64,000 nucleotides of DNA from Eutypella sp. D-1 (lineage: Eukaryota > Ascomycota > Sordariomycetes > Xylariales > Diatrypaceae), in NCBI GenBank assembly GCA_023313575.1, contig JAJTTP010000010.1, positions 1 to 64,000 of the forward strand, given 5' to 3'. The position numbers and the translations under genes are program-made. Positions 23,345 to 35,741 of this stretch are shown here, in pieces (position 1 is the stretch's first letter; the number at the start of each line of letters is the position of its first letter). The notes beneath the pieces were generated by a model. The model was not told the DNA's origin. It searched no databases and saw nothing but the letters and a program-made list of their open reading frames with translations.

Positions 23345-24373
23345 ATGGCTCGCCTATTCAGAACCAGAAATCCGCTAGCCTTCGAAGTTCGAGAGGGCGA
23401 CTGGGTTCACCCGAACTTCGACATTGATTCTCTCTTACGCGATCCAAGTGCAACTTCTGTTCCGCAACCGGAACGGCACGACCAGATCATCGTAGCAGTC
23501 GCCGCCAAGACGTTGCTTGCTCATTCAACAGATAGCGATGACGATGATGATGACAATGACGATACCCCTAGGCCAACCACCCCCAACCACGCAGAGGAAA
23601 CCCCCGATGTCTCCGAGACGAACGGGGACCACCCCACTCTTTGCGATAACTCCAATGTGAATGGAAACGTGGCCATGAACGGGGTAAACGGTGCAGGCGT
23701 CAATGGAGTCAATGGTGAAGCCGGTAATGGAGTCAATAACGAGGATGTCGATCCGAATACCGCTACACGTATAGTTGCACAAGTGACTCTCCAACCGCCC
23801 GAAGCTGAAGACGGCGAAGACGGAACCCCCGATCCAGAGGACCCAAACCCCGGCGGCTCGCAGGAAGTCCAATTGGGAACTCTAGGAGTTGCAGGCGCGT
23901 GGTTCGGCCCGGACAACAGATTCAACATGCATGACTTTCATCTCGACCGGGGGGCAGACGACCGGATGGCAATCCTGTGCACGATAAATCACGTCTGCGA
24001 ACGCATCCTGACCATAGTCTCGCCGCAGCCCGCGCAAGAGAACATCCAAATCAACACGAGATGGGGCAGGGATCTACGAAAGCTCATCTTCAAGACGGAC
24101 AACACATTCGCCACGGAGGTCCTCGGGATGGACGGCGGAGGCCGCCGCGTAGCGCAGCCCAACGCGTCGAACGACAGGCACTTCTGGGAAACGTGGTGCG
24201 AAAACGAGGCCGACGTGCAGCTGCTCAGGGAACTCGCCGCCAAGACGAGTAGACTCACGGGTATGCTCGAGAACTTCGGCGTCGACGTCTACCTATGGTC
24301 TGTCGAAGAGCAATTCAACCGCGAAGCGTACGCTCAGATAGAAAATCTGGGCCAAGAAGATGATACGGATTAA
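23345..24373 (+). CDS. Unrecognised acidic, Asn/Gly-repeat protein
   Basis: Single-exon frame of 342 aa starting at the first ATG (context CATCATGG). I do not recognise a family. The N-terminal 55 residues look ordered. An aspartate run follows at about 60-70, then an Asn-Gly-Val repeat region at about 105-135 (NGVNGAGVNGVNGE) and an acidic Pro-rich linker to about 175. The C-terminal half, from about 180, looks folded: it has WFGPDNRFNMHDFHLD, several amphipathic helices and a Trp-rich RHFWETWCENEADVQLL block. No signal peptide, membrane segment or nuclear signal is evident. Sustained openness, codon use like the neighbours and a clean stop support a real gene. It has no obvious functional link to LSM7 or the SRR1-like gene. 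Confidence 0.75.
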   Translation: MARLFRTRNPLAFEVREGDWVHPNFDIDSLLRDPSATSVPQPERHDQIIVAVAAKTLLAHSTDSDDDDDDNDDTPRPTTPNHAEETPDVSETNGDHPTLCDNSNVNGNVAMNGVNGAGVNGVNGEAGNGVNNEDVDPNTATRIVAQVTLQPPEAEDGEDGTPDPEDPNPGGSQEVQLGTLGVAGAWFGPDNRFNMHDFHLDRGADDRMAILCTINHVCERILTIVSPQPAQENIQINTRWGRDLRKLIFKTDNTFATEVLGMDGGGRRVAQPNASNDRHFWETWCENEADVQLLRELAAKTSRLTGMLENFGVDVYLWSVEEQFNREAYAQIENLGQEDDTD

Positions 24374-25730
24374 ACTAGCTGAATGCCTTTCTTTCCTGCT
24401 CTTGCCGCCCTGCATCTGGCCACTTTATTATACCCGCTTGTCATGTCTTGTTTGGGGTTTCTTTGTTTCTTCTTTTTCTTCATGGTCGCGGTGGTCTAAA
24501 ATGGCCGTTACACACACGTTTCGATAGATTAGTAACCAGTATACAAGTATAAGCATTGCATTCGGGGTTTTGCCTATAGGGTAGAGAATAAAAAGGGGGA
24601 GAGAGGGGGCAAAAACTACATGTATCTTCAGCCATAGCGACTTTCAAGCCAATAGCGTATAATACCAGCGTGTTTGGATTCACTCTATTGGTCCAACTGT
24701 CAACATACGTCTCTGCGGATAAATTTGACCGATTTGAAGCACGGCCTCCAACAACAATCTCTCTTAACCCCTTTTTCCCGCAGAACCGGTGCGGAACTGG
24801 ACCAATATTCTCTCGGTCCTACCCGGCCAGCCGCGGACCACATAATTAGACTCCGCCCCTTGGAATACTCGTCTACACCCGTGATCTATTTGTTCTCTAC
24901 TTTATACCTCCGGGAGGTGGTCCCGTCTACGATTGGCAGTGACCCTTATCTTGGGGTAGAGGTCCATACCGCGTACCCAATAGCTATGGCTAGAAATCCT
25001 GACGAAATTCTGAACGGGTTGATGCATACCGATGGAATTTATAAAGTGCTGAACTGTTTTAACTAGGTTCATTTGATGAGACAAGGACAGTTAACAAGTG
25101 AGTTGGGGTCAGGGGACGTATGGTTATGGGATTCTATAGTACTAGACGCTGTTATAAGCTCCCGCTCCTGGACGTGTTGACTAACCAAAGTTTGACACTG
25201 AGAATGATCTCAGAAACATTTAAGAAAAGAAGAAAAAGCAGGAGGTAAGCTCGCAACAAACCTCCAGGCTTCTAAACCGACATGGAGGATATGGATATAA
25301 CCACATAGCAAAACAAGACCAAAAAAGCAACGCCAAAACTCGATCATGCTCGATGTCTGATATTCTATAAGGGGGATCGCTTTCCGATGATGCATGAATG
25401 CCTTGGAGAAAATCTTTCGGAGAAGCTCTCTGCCGCTCCTTTCCTGCCTTGTGAACGAGGCAGGCCGTCTTCGATTCGCTATGAATCAGTCCTTTCGTAT
25501 ATAGAACTCGATCTCGTAAAAGTGCTCGTGGCCGGCGGGGAAATCGTAATTCTCGTAGTCCTCGACTAATGCTCTAGTGCGGGCAGAGTCCTCGTCCGTT
25601 GACCACGGCCTGGATTTCGAGCCAGTCAGTCTCTTTATCGAAGAAAAGTCAGGCTTTCCAGGACGACGGAGGCCGATATTAAATGAAGAAAGATAAATAA
25701 AGGGGGTTTGGGAGGATAGGGTGATTGATA
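24374..25730. other. Spacer between convergent genes
   Basis: Receives the 3' ends of two convergent genes. A 130-codon open stretch at about 24674-25066 lacks an ATG near its start and any recognisable domain, so it is not annotated as a gene. Confidence 0.45.
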
Positions 25731-26992
25731 TCATCGCGGATAGATGTAGGTAACTGACGCGCAATGGACCATCGTTCCATCCATCTCGAAGACTTCCCAC
25801 TCCATGTGCTCCTCCTCAGGCGCCATCACGCGATTCCACATCATGCCGGCGGGGCGGGCGAGGTCCGCTACGATCTGCTTTACCGGTACGTCCGGGGAGC
25901 AGCTGATGATGAAGCTATCGTCGTCGACGAGTGCGAAAGCCGCCATGCCGCGCTCCCCGCCCACCACCTCGAAGCCCTGGGTCGCGAGCAGACGCAGCTC
26001 CGCCGCCTCGTACGCCGGATCCTGTACGATCACGGGAAGCGGCTGCCCGCCGGCGCGACGCTCACCCAGTATCGCGGCCACAGTTAGTGCCGCCGCGTGC
26101 TGCGTCGCGGGGCACACGTCATTCTCCCAAGGGCTGGACCGCTGCTCTATCGACCCGAGCCCGAAGCAGATGACACGTTGCACCGTTGCGGGCACGCGGG
26201 CCTGGTCGCGAAGGATTTTGGTTAGCTCGCGGTGCGCGTCGCTCCGCAGCCAGGCCTGTTGCGCGGCGTGCCACGCTGCGCGGAGCTGTTCATCGATGAT
26301 GGGTGGGGTGGGCGAGAAGTCCCGGTCTTCTCGTGTCCAATAGCCAATATTGATGGGCAGAGTGGCGAGCGCTCTCTTGACATCTTCATCTTCGAGATCC
26401 TCGCCATCAATCACCGGATCTGCTCGGGTTCTGCCTTGCTCGGCTTCGTAAACTAGGTCCTGGATTAAAGAAAATCGGGGGATGACAGTTCTAATGGAAT
26501 CTCAGTATGCCACGGCTTTTAAAGAACCGACTCAAGAGTAACGGCGAGGGTTAGATGAATAATATCGAGGATTGTTGACACTATGAGCATGAGGAGACGT
26601 GAAGTAAGAAAGTCTCACTGCAACATTTCTTCTTGCTTGCAGATCTTCACCCGCTTGTAAATGCCGCTCACTGTGCTAGTAATTAGCCAAGGGCATTTTT
26701 ACAAGGCTTAAGGGACCATCATAGCTATTTCATTAGGATGGGGTTGAAGGGGGTGGGGGGTGAAAGAATCAGGGAAGGAGATCAGCGTACTACTACGTAA
26801 CATGACGGTGTCAGGCATTGGTTCCTTCGCCAGTTCCCAGTCGAGGTCGCGGAACATGTCCCTGGTGTACATCTTGGCGCCCGAGGCGTATAAATCACGG
26901 ACGTACTGGGCCAGACGGCGACGCTCTTCAGCCAGCATGGATTCCGGGTCGGATGCCATGGACGGGGCGGAAGACTGTTGGGAGGGTTCCAT
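25731..26992 (-). CDS. SRR1-like domain protein
   Basis: The main exon, from 26459 or 26454 down to 25731, encodes an SRR1-type domain: VQRVICFGLGSIE, then ATQHAAALTVAAILGER, LPVIVQDPAY and a late SCSPDVPVKQIVADL. SRR1 proteins were named for a plant light-signalling gene, and the yeast relative (Ber1) is linked to microtubules and proteasome function. In filamentous fungi the family is large and its biochemistry unknown. The upstream exon starts at ATG 26992 and codes for RDLYASGAKMYTRDMFRDL, an N-terminal stretch common to fungal members. The junction is not settled: a phase-1 donor near 26800 (GTAGTA or GTACGC) pairs with the acceptor CCTAG at 26455-26459, or a small internal exon exists. 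The intron would be about 330 bp. Length would be about 300 aa. Confidence 0.75.
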
Positions 26993-27507
26993 GTTGTCGG
27001 TGTCACAGTTCTGCCCCGTGGTGCTTACTTCGTGAACTGGTCGTGGCTGTACGGCTGTCAATGGAGATGACTATGATGTCCTTCGTGATGCAATCCGTTC
27101 TTGATGTTCGGGGTGATTCGTAGCCTCGAGGACGGTGAGATTACTTAGTGTGTGTATGCAACTAGGGGCTTTTCACGCCTCTGAGGCCATGGTTGGTAGT
27201 GATGCATTAACCCCCTGTTTATAACGCGGCGGTTAGCTCTTTCCTCTCTACGAGAATTATGTCATACGCCCAAGTGAATTTGAACGAAGAAGTTGCACCT
27301 GTGGAAGACGCATTCTGACTTCTATGACTCCAGGCAGGAGCGATAAGAGAATACATGCGAACCTGTCGCGTTCGGCTGCCGTTGACCGAGGCCGGCTACC
27401 TGCCAAGGTAGGAGCGTTAAATGGTCGCCGACCAATGAGATCCGCTTGGGGTCGTCATGACGCACATAAGGACATGGGGGTGGGAAGTTGCCGGTAGTCA
27501 ACCACAT
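26993..27507. other. Promoter-side spacer of SRR1-like gene
   Basis: Upstream of the minus-strand SRR1-like gene and downstream of the secreted-protein candidate. No conserved element is recognised. Confidence 0.4.
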
Positions 27508-28114
27508 CTATGGATTGGAAGCCGTCATGCTTTGCCGGGGAAGTAATGCCCCGCGACACACCGGTTGGCGCTTCCAATGGCCGGCCCAACCGCAAGCGCA
27601 GGGCAGGGCACGGCTAGGCTGGGCTCCGGTAAGTTGGGAAGTCGCGGATACAGGAAATGGGCCGGTAGAGCCTCTCACTCCCATTACCAACGGTTCAAAG
27701 TCCCATCCTTTGCATCCAGAATCTGATTGGAGGGGAGGCACAGCTGCTACGATGTACTGATATGCGGTGGCCACGTTGATCCGCACAAAGCCGTTGTATA
27801 TGAATGTCCTATTAGGGGACATCAGACATCCGAGAGTGCTCCAGTGACTGCTACTCTTCTTAGCCTTGCATACGTCATTGTCCTTACCTAGGTCAGACTG
27901 TGTATGTGGCGTGCACTCCCCGATGTCCCCGGACCCATATAAGACGTTGTTTTCCTGCTTATACGTAGCGGCGAGTGGAAGAATAGGTGATATTAGTGCA
28001 GGAGCTCCTCCACAGTCACTGAGCGACAACTGGTTTCATTTTGGTTGTTTTCCAGCTCTGAGCGATATTCGTACACGATGCGAAGAAAACAATCAAGAAA
28101 ATCACATTTATCAT
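27508..28114 (-). CDS. Candidate small secreted protein (weak)
   Basis: On the minus strand an ATG at 28114 begins a strongly hydrophobic leader, MINVIFLIVFFASC, like a signal peptide. That frame stops after about 32 codons, but a second frame beginning within it stays open for some 170 codons to 27508 with spaced cysteines (SDCGG, GECTPH, DVCKAK, LGCLMS, SGCKGW). A short intron of about 60 bp with donor GTGTAC and acceptor CTCAG would join them in frame; a frameshift is the other explanation. I recognise no family. If real, this would be an effector-like secreted protein; if not, a broken gene or chance. It is head-to-tail with PMT1, about 180 bp beyond the PMT1 stop. Confidence 0.3.
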
Positions 28115-28295
28115 CTTACACTGCTGTACCTAAGCAAAGACAATTACTCATGTGCTCCCCTTATCTGAACCGTAACCGTTCGGCCCTTCTGTTCTGCCCC
28201 AATTCGTGGGCCAACCCTCAATGCGAAACAAAGGCCTAAAAGCTGAGAGGCTTGCAGGGGATATGGAAGTAGGGTACAGCTTGAACAGTTTTATA

Positions 28296-31200
28296 CTATA
28301 CGGTGGCCTCGTTTCCGCCCTCGCTAGCCGGCTTGGGGACGCTCTTCTCGGCCTCCTTCTCGCCGGCCTTGCTCTCCGAGGCCTCCTTGGGGACCTGCTC
28401 CTCGCCGTCCTTCTTCTTGGTCTGTTGGTTGGCGCCCTCGACGTCCGGGTGGGGCGGGGCGACGCCAGAATCCGCGGCGTCGTCGGCGTCCACGCGGACC
28501 TCGACTTCGTTGCCGGCGCCGTCGAGCACGCGCGTCCGCGTCTCGTACTTGGTCTTGAACTCGACCTTGCCCTCGAGCGCCTTGACCTGCTCCTCGTCCA
28601 GTAGGTTGCCGTTCTGGTCGCGGTACTCGACGCGCTCCTCCTTGGACACGACCTGCTGATTTTCCGGCTCGAACTTGGGCGCCCCCGAGATGGCCTCGTT
28701 GGCGGCCTGGTTCTGACCTGCTGGTGGCTGCTGGACCGGCGCGTTCTTGGCAACTCCGTCCGAGGACGGTACGGCCTTAGCGACGCCGACGGAGCTGTAT
28801 GCCTCGTACTGCAAGTCATACGTGTCAGCCTATATCTATGAGTCTCGTAACTGAGCGCTATCAACGTACATACGTTGCGTTTCTTTTTGTGCGCATTTCG
28901 TATAGATCACCGTGAGAGGCCAAAGGGGTAGTGAAACCCCTCAACCTCTCCCTCTTGACGGCATGCCTTGGGTAGGGACACTTACATTTTCAAGGAAGGT
29001 GTTGCAGTCCCAGTCCCAAGTTTCGAAAAGCTTGACACGGGTGCACTCGGTCTTAGTCCAGGGGTTTCCGTAGGCCAGAGGAGAGTACAGGGCGAAAACC
29101 ACGCCCGCAAGAGCTAGGATGGTGATGGCCCCAGCCTTGTTGATGATGGGGTTGTTCCGGATGGCGGGAACCGAGAGGCGGGCAGTGGCGAAGTCAAATA
29201 TCTGGCAGAATGCCATGATGGCGAAAATCAGAGCGGGGAAGTAGTGATGCAGGAACAGCTGCCGCGCCATAAGGTAGAATGGGAAGTAGTGGAGGGCCCA
29301 TCCGAGAACCAAGCTGCCAACTTCGTAGTCGAAACGCTTGAAGTTGGTGTTGCTGTAGTCCTTGTAGCTGCGTTGCCACCGCAGAACGGCGACAGCCTTG
29401 AAGACAATGTAGGCAGCGACGGCGAGGGAGGCAGACCACCAGATCAGAGGGTTGCCAATCAGGTAGATCTGGCGGTGGTTTCGGCCCCAGAAGTTGATGC
29501 CGCGGCGTAGGATGGGCCACGAGCTCGGGCGCGAGTCCCACGCGTGCGAGTCGACTAAACCGGCGTTGGTCTTCCACATGACCTTTTGCAGCTCCCAGAA
29601 TTTGCCCAAGAACCCAGGACGATCGTAATTGACCTTCTCGGCATCGGCTGGAAGCGAGGGGTGGTAGTTTGATTCGACATACCACAAGCTATTGGGGAGA
29701 GTACCGCTCTTGGCGCATGTGACCTCCTGCTGTTCGGATGCCCAGTCTGGTAGCTTAACCTTGTGGGAGAAGAGGGCACAACCGGTCATGACGTGAATAA
29801 GTCTGAATTTAGTCTGAATGGTTCGGAGGCGCTCCTTGGCAACTCCACTCGGGGTCTGCTTCTTCACAATCTCAAGACGGAAAAGGTCGTTGGCATCTCC
29901 TTCAAATCCTTCGTAGCCATAGGCGGAAACCTCATTTTGCCAGTCTTGCTCCGAGACGGGAGGACGGACATCGTGGGAGTGAAGTCGTCGATGGGTGGCT
30001 GGATGGTAGAGGCGGATAATGGAGCCGTCCTTGACGTAATTCTCGGTGAAGTTAGAGATGTGATCCCAAGCCTGAGTACCGTTGATGCGCTCGCCATTAG
30101 GGTCCAGGGGTTGAGTCTGGTTCTCCAAGAGGAACAGGTTGTTATCATCCTTGTGCGGGTAGAGGGTGATCTGTTGCTGTTGACTGCCGGTGGGGTACAT
30201 AAGAGGGTGGGAATGCAGATAACCGCCTTGAGTGTTGACATGTCGGATCGTGACGCGGCTGCCGAAGGCGACGTCAGCAGGGGTATCCTTCATACCCTTG
30301 TTGTTCAGCGTAGCCTGGAACTCGGAGCTCATGAAACCATCTCCATCGCCGGGGTTCTGCAAGACCATGAAGTGGATAGAGAACATGGCCATATAGAAGG
30401 TGACGGGAATAACTATTAGGCAGAAGGTGCGGGCAAGGAAGTGCTTGGCGAAGATGCGCATGGTGACAGTCTTGGTGTCGCCGAGCAGCACCCAAAGCTG
30501 GACAAGGGTCAACAGTCCAACCCAGGCGACGGTGAAAAGCCCAACCCATTTAATGCTTCCAGTGATGCCGAGGCCCAGACCAGTCATGACGAGCCAAAAC
30601 CACCAGCTCGGCTCGAAGGCCTTCGAAGGGCCCTGCTCATGTTGGTTGGTGAACGACGTGAAGGCGAGGGCGGTGAAGGCGGTGGCGAGGACGAGAGGGG
30701 AATCGAGCAGGATGAGACGGGCTTGGGTCAGGAGTCCATTCTCTGCGATATGTTAGAGGAGAAAAAGAGCCTTGGTTTGTACTTAAGTACGCTGGAGAAG
30801 AATGCCATGAAACTTACCGAAGATGATCAGCGAGGCACCGAGAGCAGCGGTGGCAGTGCGGCAACCAGAAGCCTTCAAAGTCAGGAAGATGGTCGGAACG
30901 AGGAGAATACCGCAGATGGCCGGGAAGGCTCGCATGGCGACATAGGGGACACCTGGCTCCAGGTAATCCTTGCCGATCTCCTTAAAGTCGAAGCCGCCAT
31001 CGAACCCAGCCAGCCAACCGAAGAGAGTGATCATAAGCTTCGCCAATGGCGGGTGAACATCCATAAAGAACTTTCCCTTGATGTATTTCGAAGCAAAACC
31101 ACCAAAGCTGCCGAATACAACAACCAATGTCAGCTACTGCAGGTCATTGCCAGCGGGAAGAGTCTTGAGAGTGTAAAATGCGGAGAGAGGGGAGGGGAGA

Positions 31201-31465
31201 AGGAGGGGAGGAGATCGACATACTGGACCTCATCGAAGACTACACTGGTGGGTTGGTAGATGCGGAACAGGCGGACAATGGCTCCCAGCACTGTGACCAG
31301 GAGCATAACCTGATAGTCAGATACGGGGAGGAGCAAGATGTCATTGTCCTCAACGCCATCTGAGGTGTAATCATCGTGGACCTTAACCGACTTCTTGGAC
31401 CTGGGCGCGGAGGAAGACTCGGCTTTCCCCGGAGGCGGCGCTTTGGCCGTTGCGGACTTGGCCAT
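28296..31465 (-). CDS. PMT1: Protein O-mannosyltransferase, PMT1 subfamily
   Basis: Transfers mannose from dolichyl-phosphate-mannose to Ser/Thr of secretory proteins in the ER, normally as a Pmt1-Pmt2 heterodimer. Four exons: 31465-31224, 31107-30818, 30742-28986 and 28808-28296, total 933 aa, all phases closing. The catalytic loop has the Asp-Glu pair at 78-79 (VVFDEVHFGGF, rebuilt across intron 1) and FFMDVHPPLAKL at 95-105. The wording of these loops points to the PMT1 rather than PMT2 or PMT4 subfamily. Three MIR repeats occupy about 330-530, followed by further membrane helices and ETWDWDCNTF. The last exon encodes an acidic, Glu/Lys/Ala-rich tail of about 170 residues, longer than in yeast (817 aa total). 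It diverges from SF3A1 across 1.5 kb. Confidence 0.96.
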
Positions 31466-32958
31466 CGCTGTGTCCCGTTTTTTTGATCGTCAATGACTAT
31501 GTATAAGTTCGAGGATCGTTGAAGATGATAGAGAATATCGGGACAGCCCGAAAAGGGCGAGGGATGGGGTGAGAGTTGTGGTATAGAGAGGGATTCGTGG
31601 CCTCTTCTTCTCTAGTGTCGCCGCTTGTGTCAACTTATTGTAACGTTTATTGGGCCACCTTTTAAATAAAAAAAGAGGAATAAAATAGAACAGGAAATTT
31701 GTAGCAATTGAAAGGCAGGACTTTGAAATGAAACTCTATCGGTTGATCAATGAACGTCGAGAAGTGAAATAGATCATTACAACAGGGTCAAGAATGGAAG
31801 CATCATTTCTTCAGAAAAAAAAAAGAAGTACGAAGTAAAACCTGTGATTTCGGCTGTCTCGCTGTCTGCCTACCAGGTAGTACTAAGTAGTAGGTGGGAA
31901 GTTGACGATTACCTCGAAAATACTTCGGGCGGTGGGTGAAGGAAATACCAAAAAAAGAGCTCCAGGGCTGTAGGATTTAAGGGGGTTTTGGGGGTGCATG
32001 GAGCTGGCAATTCTCAATTCTCCATGTTCTACCTCTACTTACCTAAGTAAGTAAAAGTAACCTATCAAGTAGCTTAACGCGTATTTCGTATGGTACCGTA
32101 TTGAGGTATAGAAGTACCTAGGTAGTATCGAGGACAGGGGGTTCTTATTACTGTGATAATGAATATAGGTAGTCTACAATACATAATGGTAAGAAAAGAT
32201 ACTTACAACGTGTTCTATCTGCCACGTCCGTATCGATGATAGCTGCCAGAGATTGAGACAGAATTGTACCTGAAATTACCTAGCAAGGCTGCAAGGGTGA
32301 TTTTTTTTTTCTGTTCGTATTTGAGCTGATGCTACAGTGGCCTCATCGTCGACTGGCTGAGAGTACAAATAGTAAGTATCCAGACATGCGGGTCTAGGGT
32401 CCGGGACTAACCGAGTTTGACTCAGCTCTTGACTCCATACTAATATCGATGTATTTCTGTATTTCTTATAACTTTTTGCAGAGGGAGCCTGGCCGCCTGG
32501 GAGCTGACAAGTGGAGTACCTAGGTACTTAGGTTAGGTATGCAAATAAAAGATTAGAGCTTGAGTAGCTACCTAGGTACCTATACCGGGGCGGCAAGGTC
32601 GGTTCCTTCTCGCCTTCTCGAAGCCGATCTATAAGTGGGTATATATAAATGGACATATAAGTGGGTACCATATGCAAGGCTAGAGATGGGAAAGCATAAG
32701 CCACCTATTGCAGTAATTTCCATGCCAAGTGGACCCCGTTAATTGCTATTAAACCTGTTAATAGCATGAAGCTAGTGTTATCTGTTTATCAGCCATCTCT
32801 TTATCTCTCCTACGTACCTAGGTAGGTAGGTAGAGCTCGGGTCTCTCAATTTCATTCATCATACATACTAAGTAGTAAACATCCATCATCGCCATTCCAA
32901 GGTTTTTGCAGCAAATTCTCACAACAACGTCAAGTGAGGGTTTACAATCGCTGTCGCA
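31466..32958. promoter_or_regulatory. Divergent promoter region PMT1 / SF3A1
   Basis: 1.5 kb shared by two divergent housekeeping genes. It contains several AGGTAGGT/ACCTAGGT palindromic tracts (about 32036-32060, 32515-32590, 32812-32835) and no open frame worth annotating. Individual regulatory sites cannot be assigned. Confidence 0.5.
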
Positions 32959-34870
32959 ATGGCCGCAACTACTAACGGCGATGCAGCATCAGCAGCAACA
33001 GCCGTTCTCGATGAGATAAAACCCCCTCAGGGCGTCGTCCTACCTCCCAAAGAATTCAGAAGTGAGCCGCGCGCGACCCAATGGTTTTTGATTTGATTTC
33101 TCGGCATTTTCGCCCTATAAACTTGAACTTTTCTATCACAATGTTCGTGATATCGTGCTAATCCATCATTCACAGCTATCCTCGAGAAGACCGCCGGTTT
33201 CGTCGCCAGAAATGGTATCGCTTTTGAAGGTATGCCCGCCCTCTCTATGATTCTTGAAATGTTTCTTGCGACCATATCGACCTCAACGCGAGAAGACGAT
33301 AAGACGGGCGTTCGCTAATAATGCGCGTTTCCGTTTTATAGATCGCATCCGAGAAAAGGAGAAGAATAACCCAAAGTTCAGCTTCCTGAGCAACACCGAC
33401 CCCTATAACCCCTTCTACCTATGGAGGTTAAGCGAAATCAAGGAAGGGCGCGGCACCGCCGTCGCCGCTGGTCGCGTAGGCGAGGCTGCCGCCCCTGTCG
33501 ATGAGAAGCCGGCCGGGCCCCCTAAGCCCCCGGATTTTCAGTTCTCTGCGCGTATGCCCAACATTAGCGCCCAGGATCTCGAGGTCGTGAGACTGACTGC
33601 GCTGTTTGTGGCAAAGAATGGTCGCCAGTTTATGACTGCCCTCTCCCAAAAAGAGGCCGGCAACTACCAGTTTGATTTCCTCAGACCCAATCACAGTCTC
33701 CACAACTTCTTCCAGCATCTGATCGATCAATACTCTATGTTATTACGAGCCGGTGGTATCGACGGTGAAGGTGGTCGGGTCCAGCAAGAGCGCGTCGCCG
33801 AATTACAACGGAATATCGATGACAAGTACCACATCCTGGCCCGCGCCAAGCAAAGGTCGGAGTGGCTCAAGTACCAGGAAGACGAGAAGCAGAAGAAGGA
33901 AGAAGAGGAAGAGAAGGAACGGATATCATACGCCCAGATCGACTGGCACGACTTTGTTGTCGTTGAGACCGTCGTGTTCACGGAAGCCGACGATCAAGCG
34001 AATCTACCCCCACCGACCTCCCTAAACGAGTTACAGTACGCCTCTCTAGAACAGAAGGCCAGAGTCTCTGTTGGCGCCAATCTGCGCATCGAAGAGGCTA
34101 TGCCGGGCGAGGAAGACCAGACTACCTATAACGGATACCCCACGCAGCAAACCTATACCCTACCACAACACCCTCCTTATCCTCCACAGTCCGTGCCTGG
34201 GGCACAACCGTATCCCCCGGCGCAAACGCCCACGCCACCACAGCCCAGCTATCAGATGGCACCACCGCCACGTCCTAGTGGCGCCGAAGAAGACGAAGAG
34301 ACACGGAAGATAAGGGAAAGGGAGGAGGCTCGGTCACGGATGCAGCAGGCTCAAGCGGAGGCCAAGGCAAGTGCCATGCCGATGAAGATCAAGGACAACT
34401 ACGTGCCCCGCGCGGCACAGCGGGCGGCGAACCGGCAGGGCGGCCACACGGCGCTCTGCCCGAACTGCAAGCAGCAGATCCCGATGAACGAGCTGGAGGA
34501 GCACATGCGGATCGAGCTGCTGGACCCCTCGTGGAAGGAGCAGAAGGCGAAGGCGGACTCGCGGTACGCGACGACAAACCTGACGCATTCCGACATGGCG
34601 AACAACCTCAAGCGGTTCGCGAGCCAGCGCGGCGACCTGTTCGACGGTGTCACGGGCCAGCCCATCACGGAGGAGGAGGCCGCGCGCCGGAAGCGCGCCG
34701 CCATCAACAGTTACGACGGCAACCTCGAGGGCCGCAGCCAGGCCAACATCAACCACATGCAGAATGTCAACGTCGACGAGCAGATCGCCCGCATCCACCA
34801 GCGTTTCGCCAAGGAGAAGGAACAGCAGGCGGCGGCAGCGGCGGCGGCGGCGCAGGGCCAGGGCCATTAA
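32959..34870 (+). CDS. PRP21: Splicing factor 3A subunit 1 (SF3a120/Prp21)
   Basis: Component of the SF3a complex of U2 snRNP, required for prespliceosome assembly. Exons 32959-33061, 33176-33229 and 33342-34870 give 561 aa; both introns (114 and 112 bp) are clean, the first with a GCTAATC branch point. The tiny second exon supplies the middle of SURP module 1 (TILEKTAGFVARNGIAFEDRI, about 36-85). SURP module 2 is at about 133-180 (LTALFVAKNGRQFMTALS). A charged Glu/Lys helix follows, then WHDFVVVETVVF, a Pro/Gln/Tyr-rich linker, and CPNCKQQIPMNELEEHMRIE, a conserved C-terminal zinc-like motif of the family. The C-terminal ubiquitin-like domain of animal SF3A1 is absent and replaced by an Ala/Gln tail, as is usual in fungi. 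Confidence 0.95.
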
Positions 34871-35741
34871 TAATAATGAACCAAAAAGAAAAAAAAAAAA
34901 ACATATTACTCCGTAAGCTGGGCTAGCTGGTAAACTTGGGTGTTTCATGTTTCTCGGGCGTTCTGTAAAACTGCGGCAAAATCTTGCCCGTTCGATTTGA
35001 AATAATGTACTATAAGGAAGAAGGATCATTCGTTCATCCAAGCCCCGCCGCCCCCCTATCTATATATACGTGTGTATGTGTGCGTGTGTGTAGGTTGGTT
35101 TCCAATGGAAACGACGATATAGTTCGCGGACTCGCTCAATATACTGAAGCGATGGCCTTCTCACCATCGTTGAAAAGGTCACAAGTATTCAAAATTTTCG
35201 TGAGACATAGGTGTGAACGCTGTTGAATTCTCGATGATCTATTTTGACTTCCTTACGTCTCTTGCTGTAACAAGGACAATGATTGAATCCGTGACACTTA
35301 CGGCCTTCGCTTTAAGCATCCAACCCTTTTGCCCTTTATCCAGCTCAATCGTGGGCATTTTGCTTCTTTTTCTAGCTTGGGGTTCTCGCTGATATCATGT
35401 GGTTGCATCTTGTCTTTTTTTTTTTTTTTTTTTTTGGCACGCCTATCCCCCATACCCGAGGACAGCTTTAAGTAAAAAATATCTATGAAGTAGTATCGAG
35501 CGAAGCCCAGGATATCTCGGTTTTGTGTGATTAGGAGGCTTCATCAGGGCTCCTCGAAGGGAACGAACTCATACGGTACACTTATCTTAAGAGAAAAGTT
35601 ATAAAACACTTAAGTCAAGACATGATATCGCTCTTCGCAGCTTGTTGATCATTAAGGATGATATTCTTACACGCCGCAGCACAAAACGATAACGCGAAGG
35701 TAGCCCAGGCCCAGGCCCATCTATCAGTCTATGAGTTACAT
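34871..35741. other. Convergent 3' region
   Basis: Holds the 3' ends of SF3A1 and the UBX gene. It has a T run of more than 20 at about 35409-35434 and GT-rich sequence near 35070-35090. No gene seen. Confidence 0.5.

Noticed and set aside
24674..25066. 130-codon frame in a convergent spacer
   Set aside because: No upstream ATG, no conserved motif and no supporting context.
33254..33341. Open stretch preceding SF3A1 exon 3
   Set aside because: It is intron sequence; the clean 33230-33341 intron restores the SURP domain.
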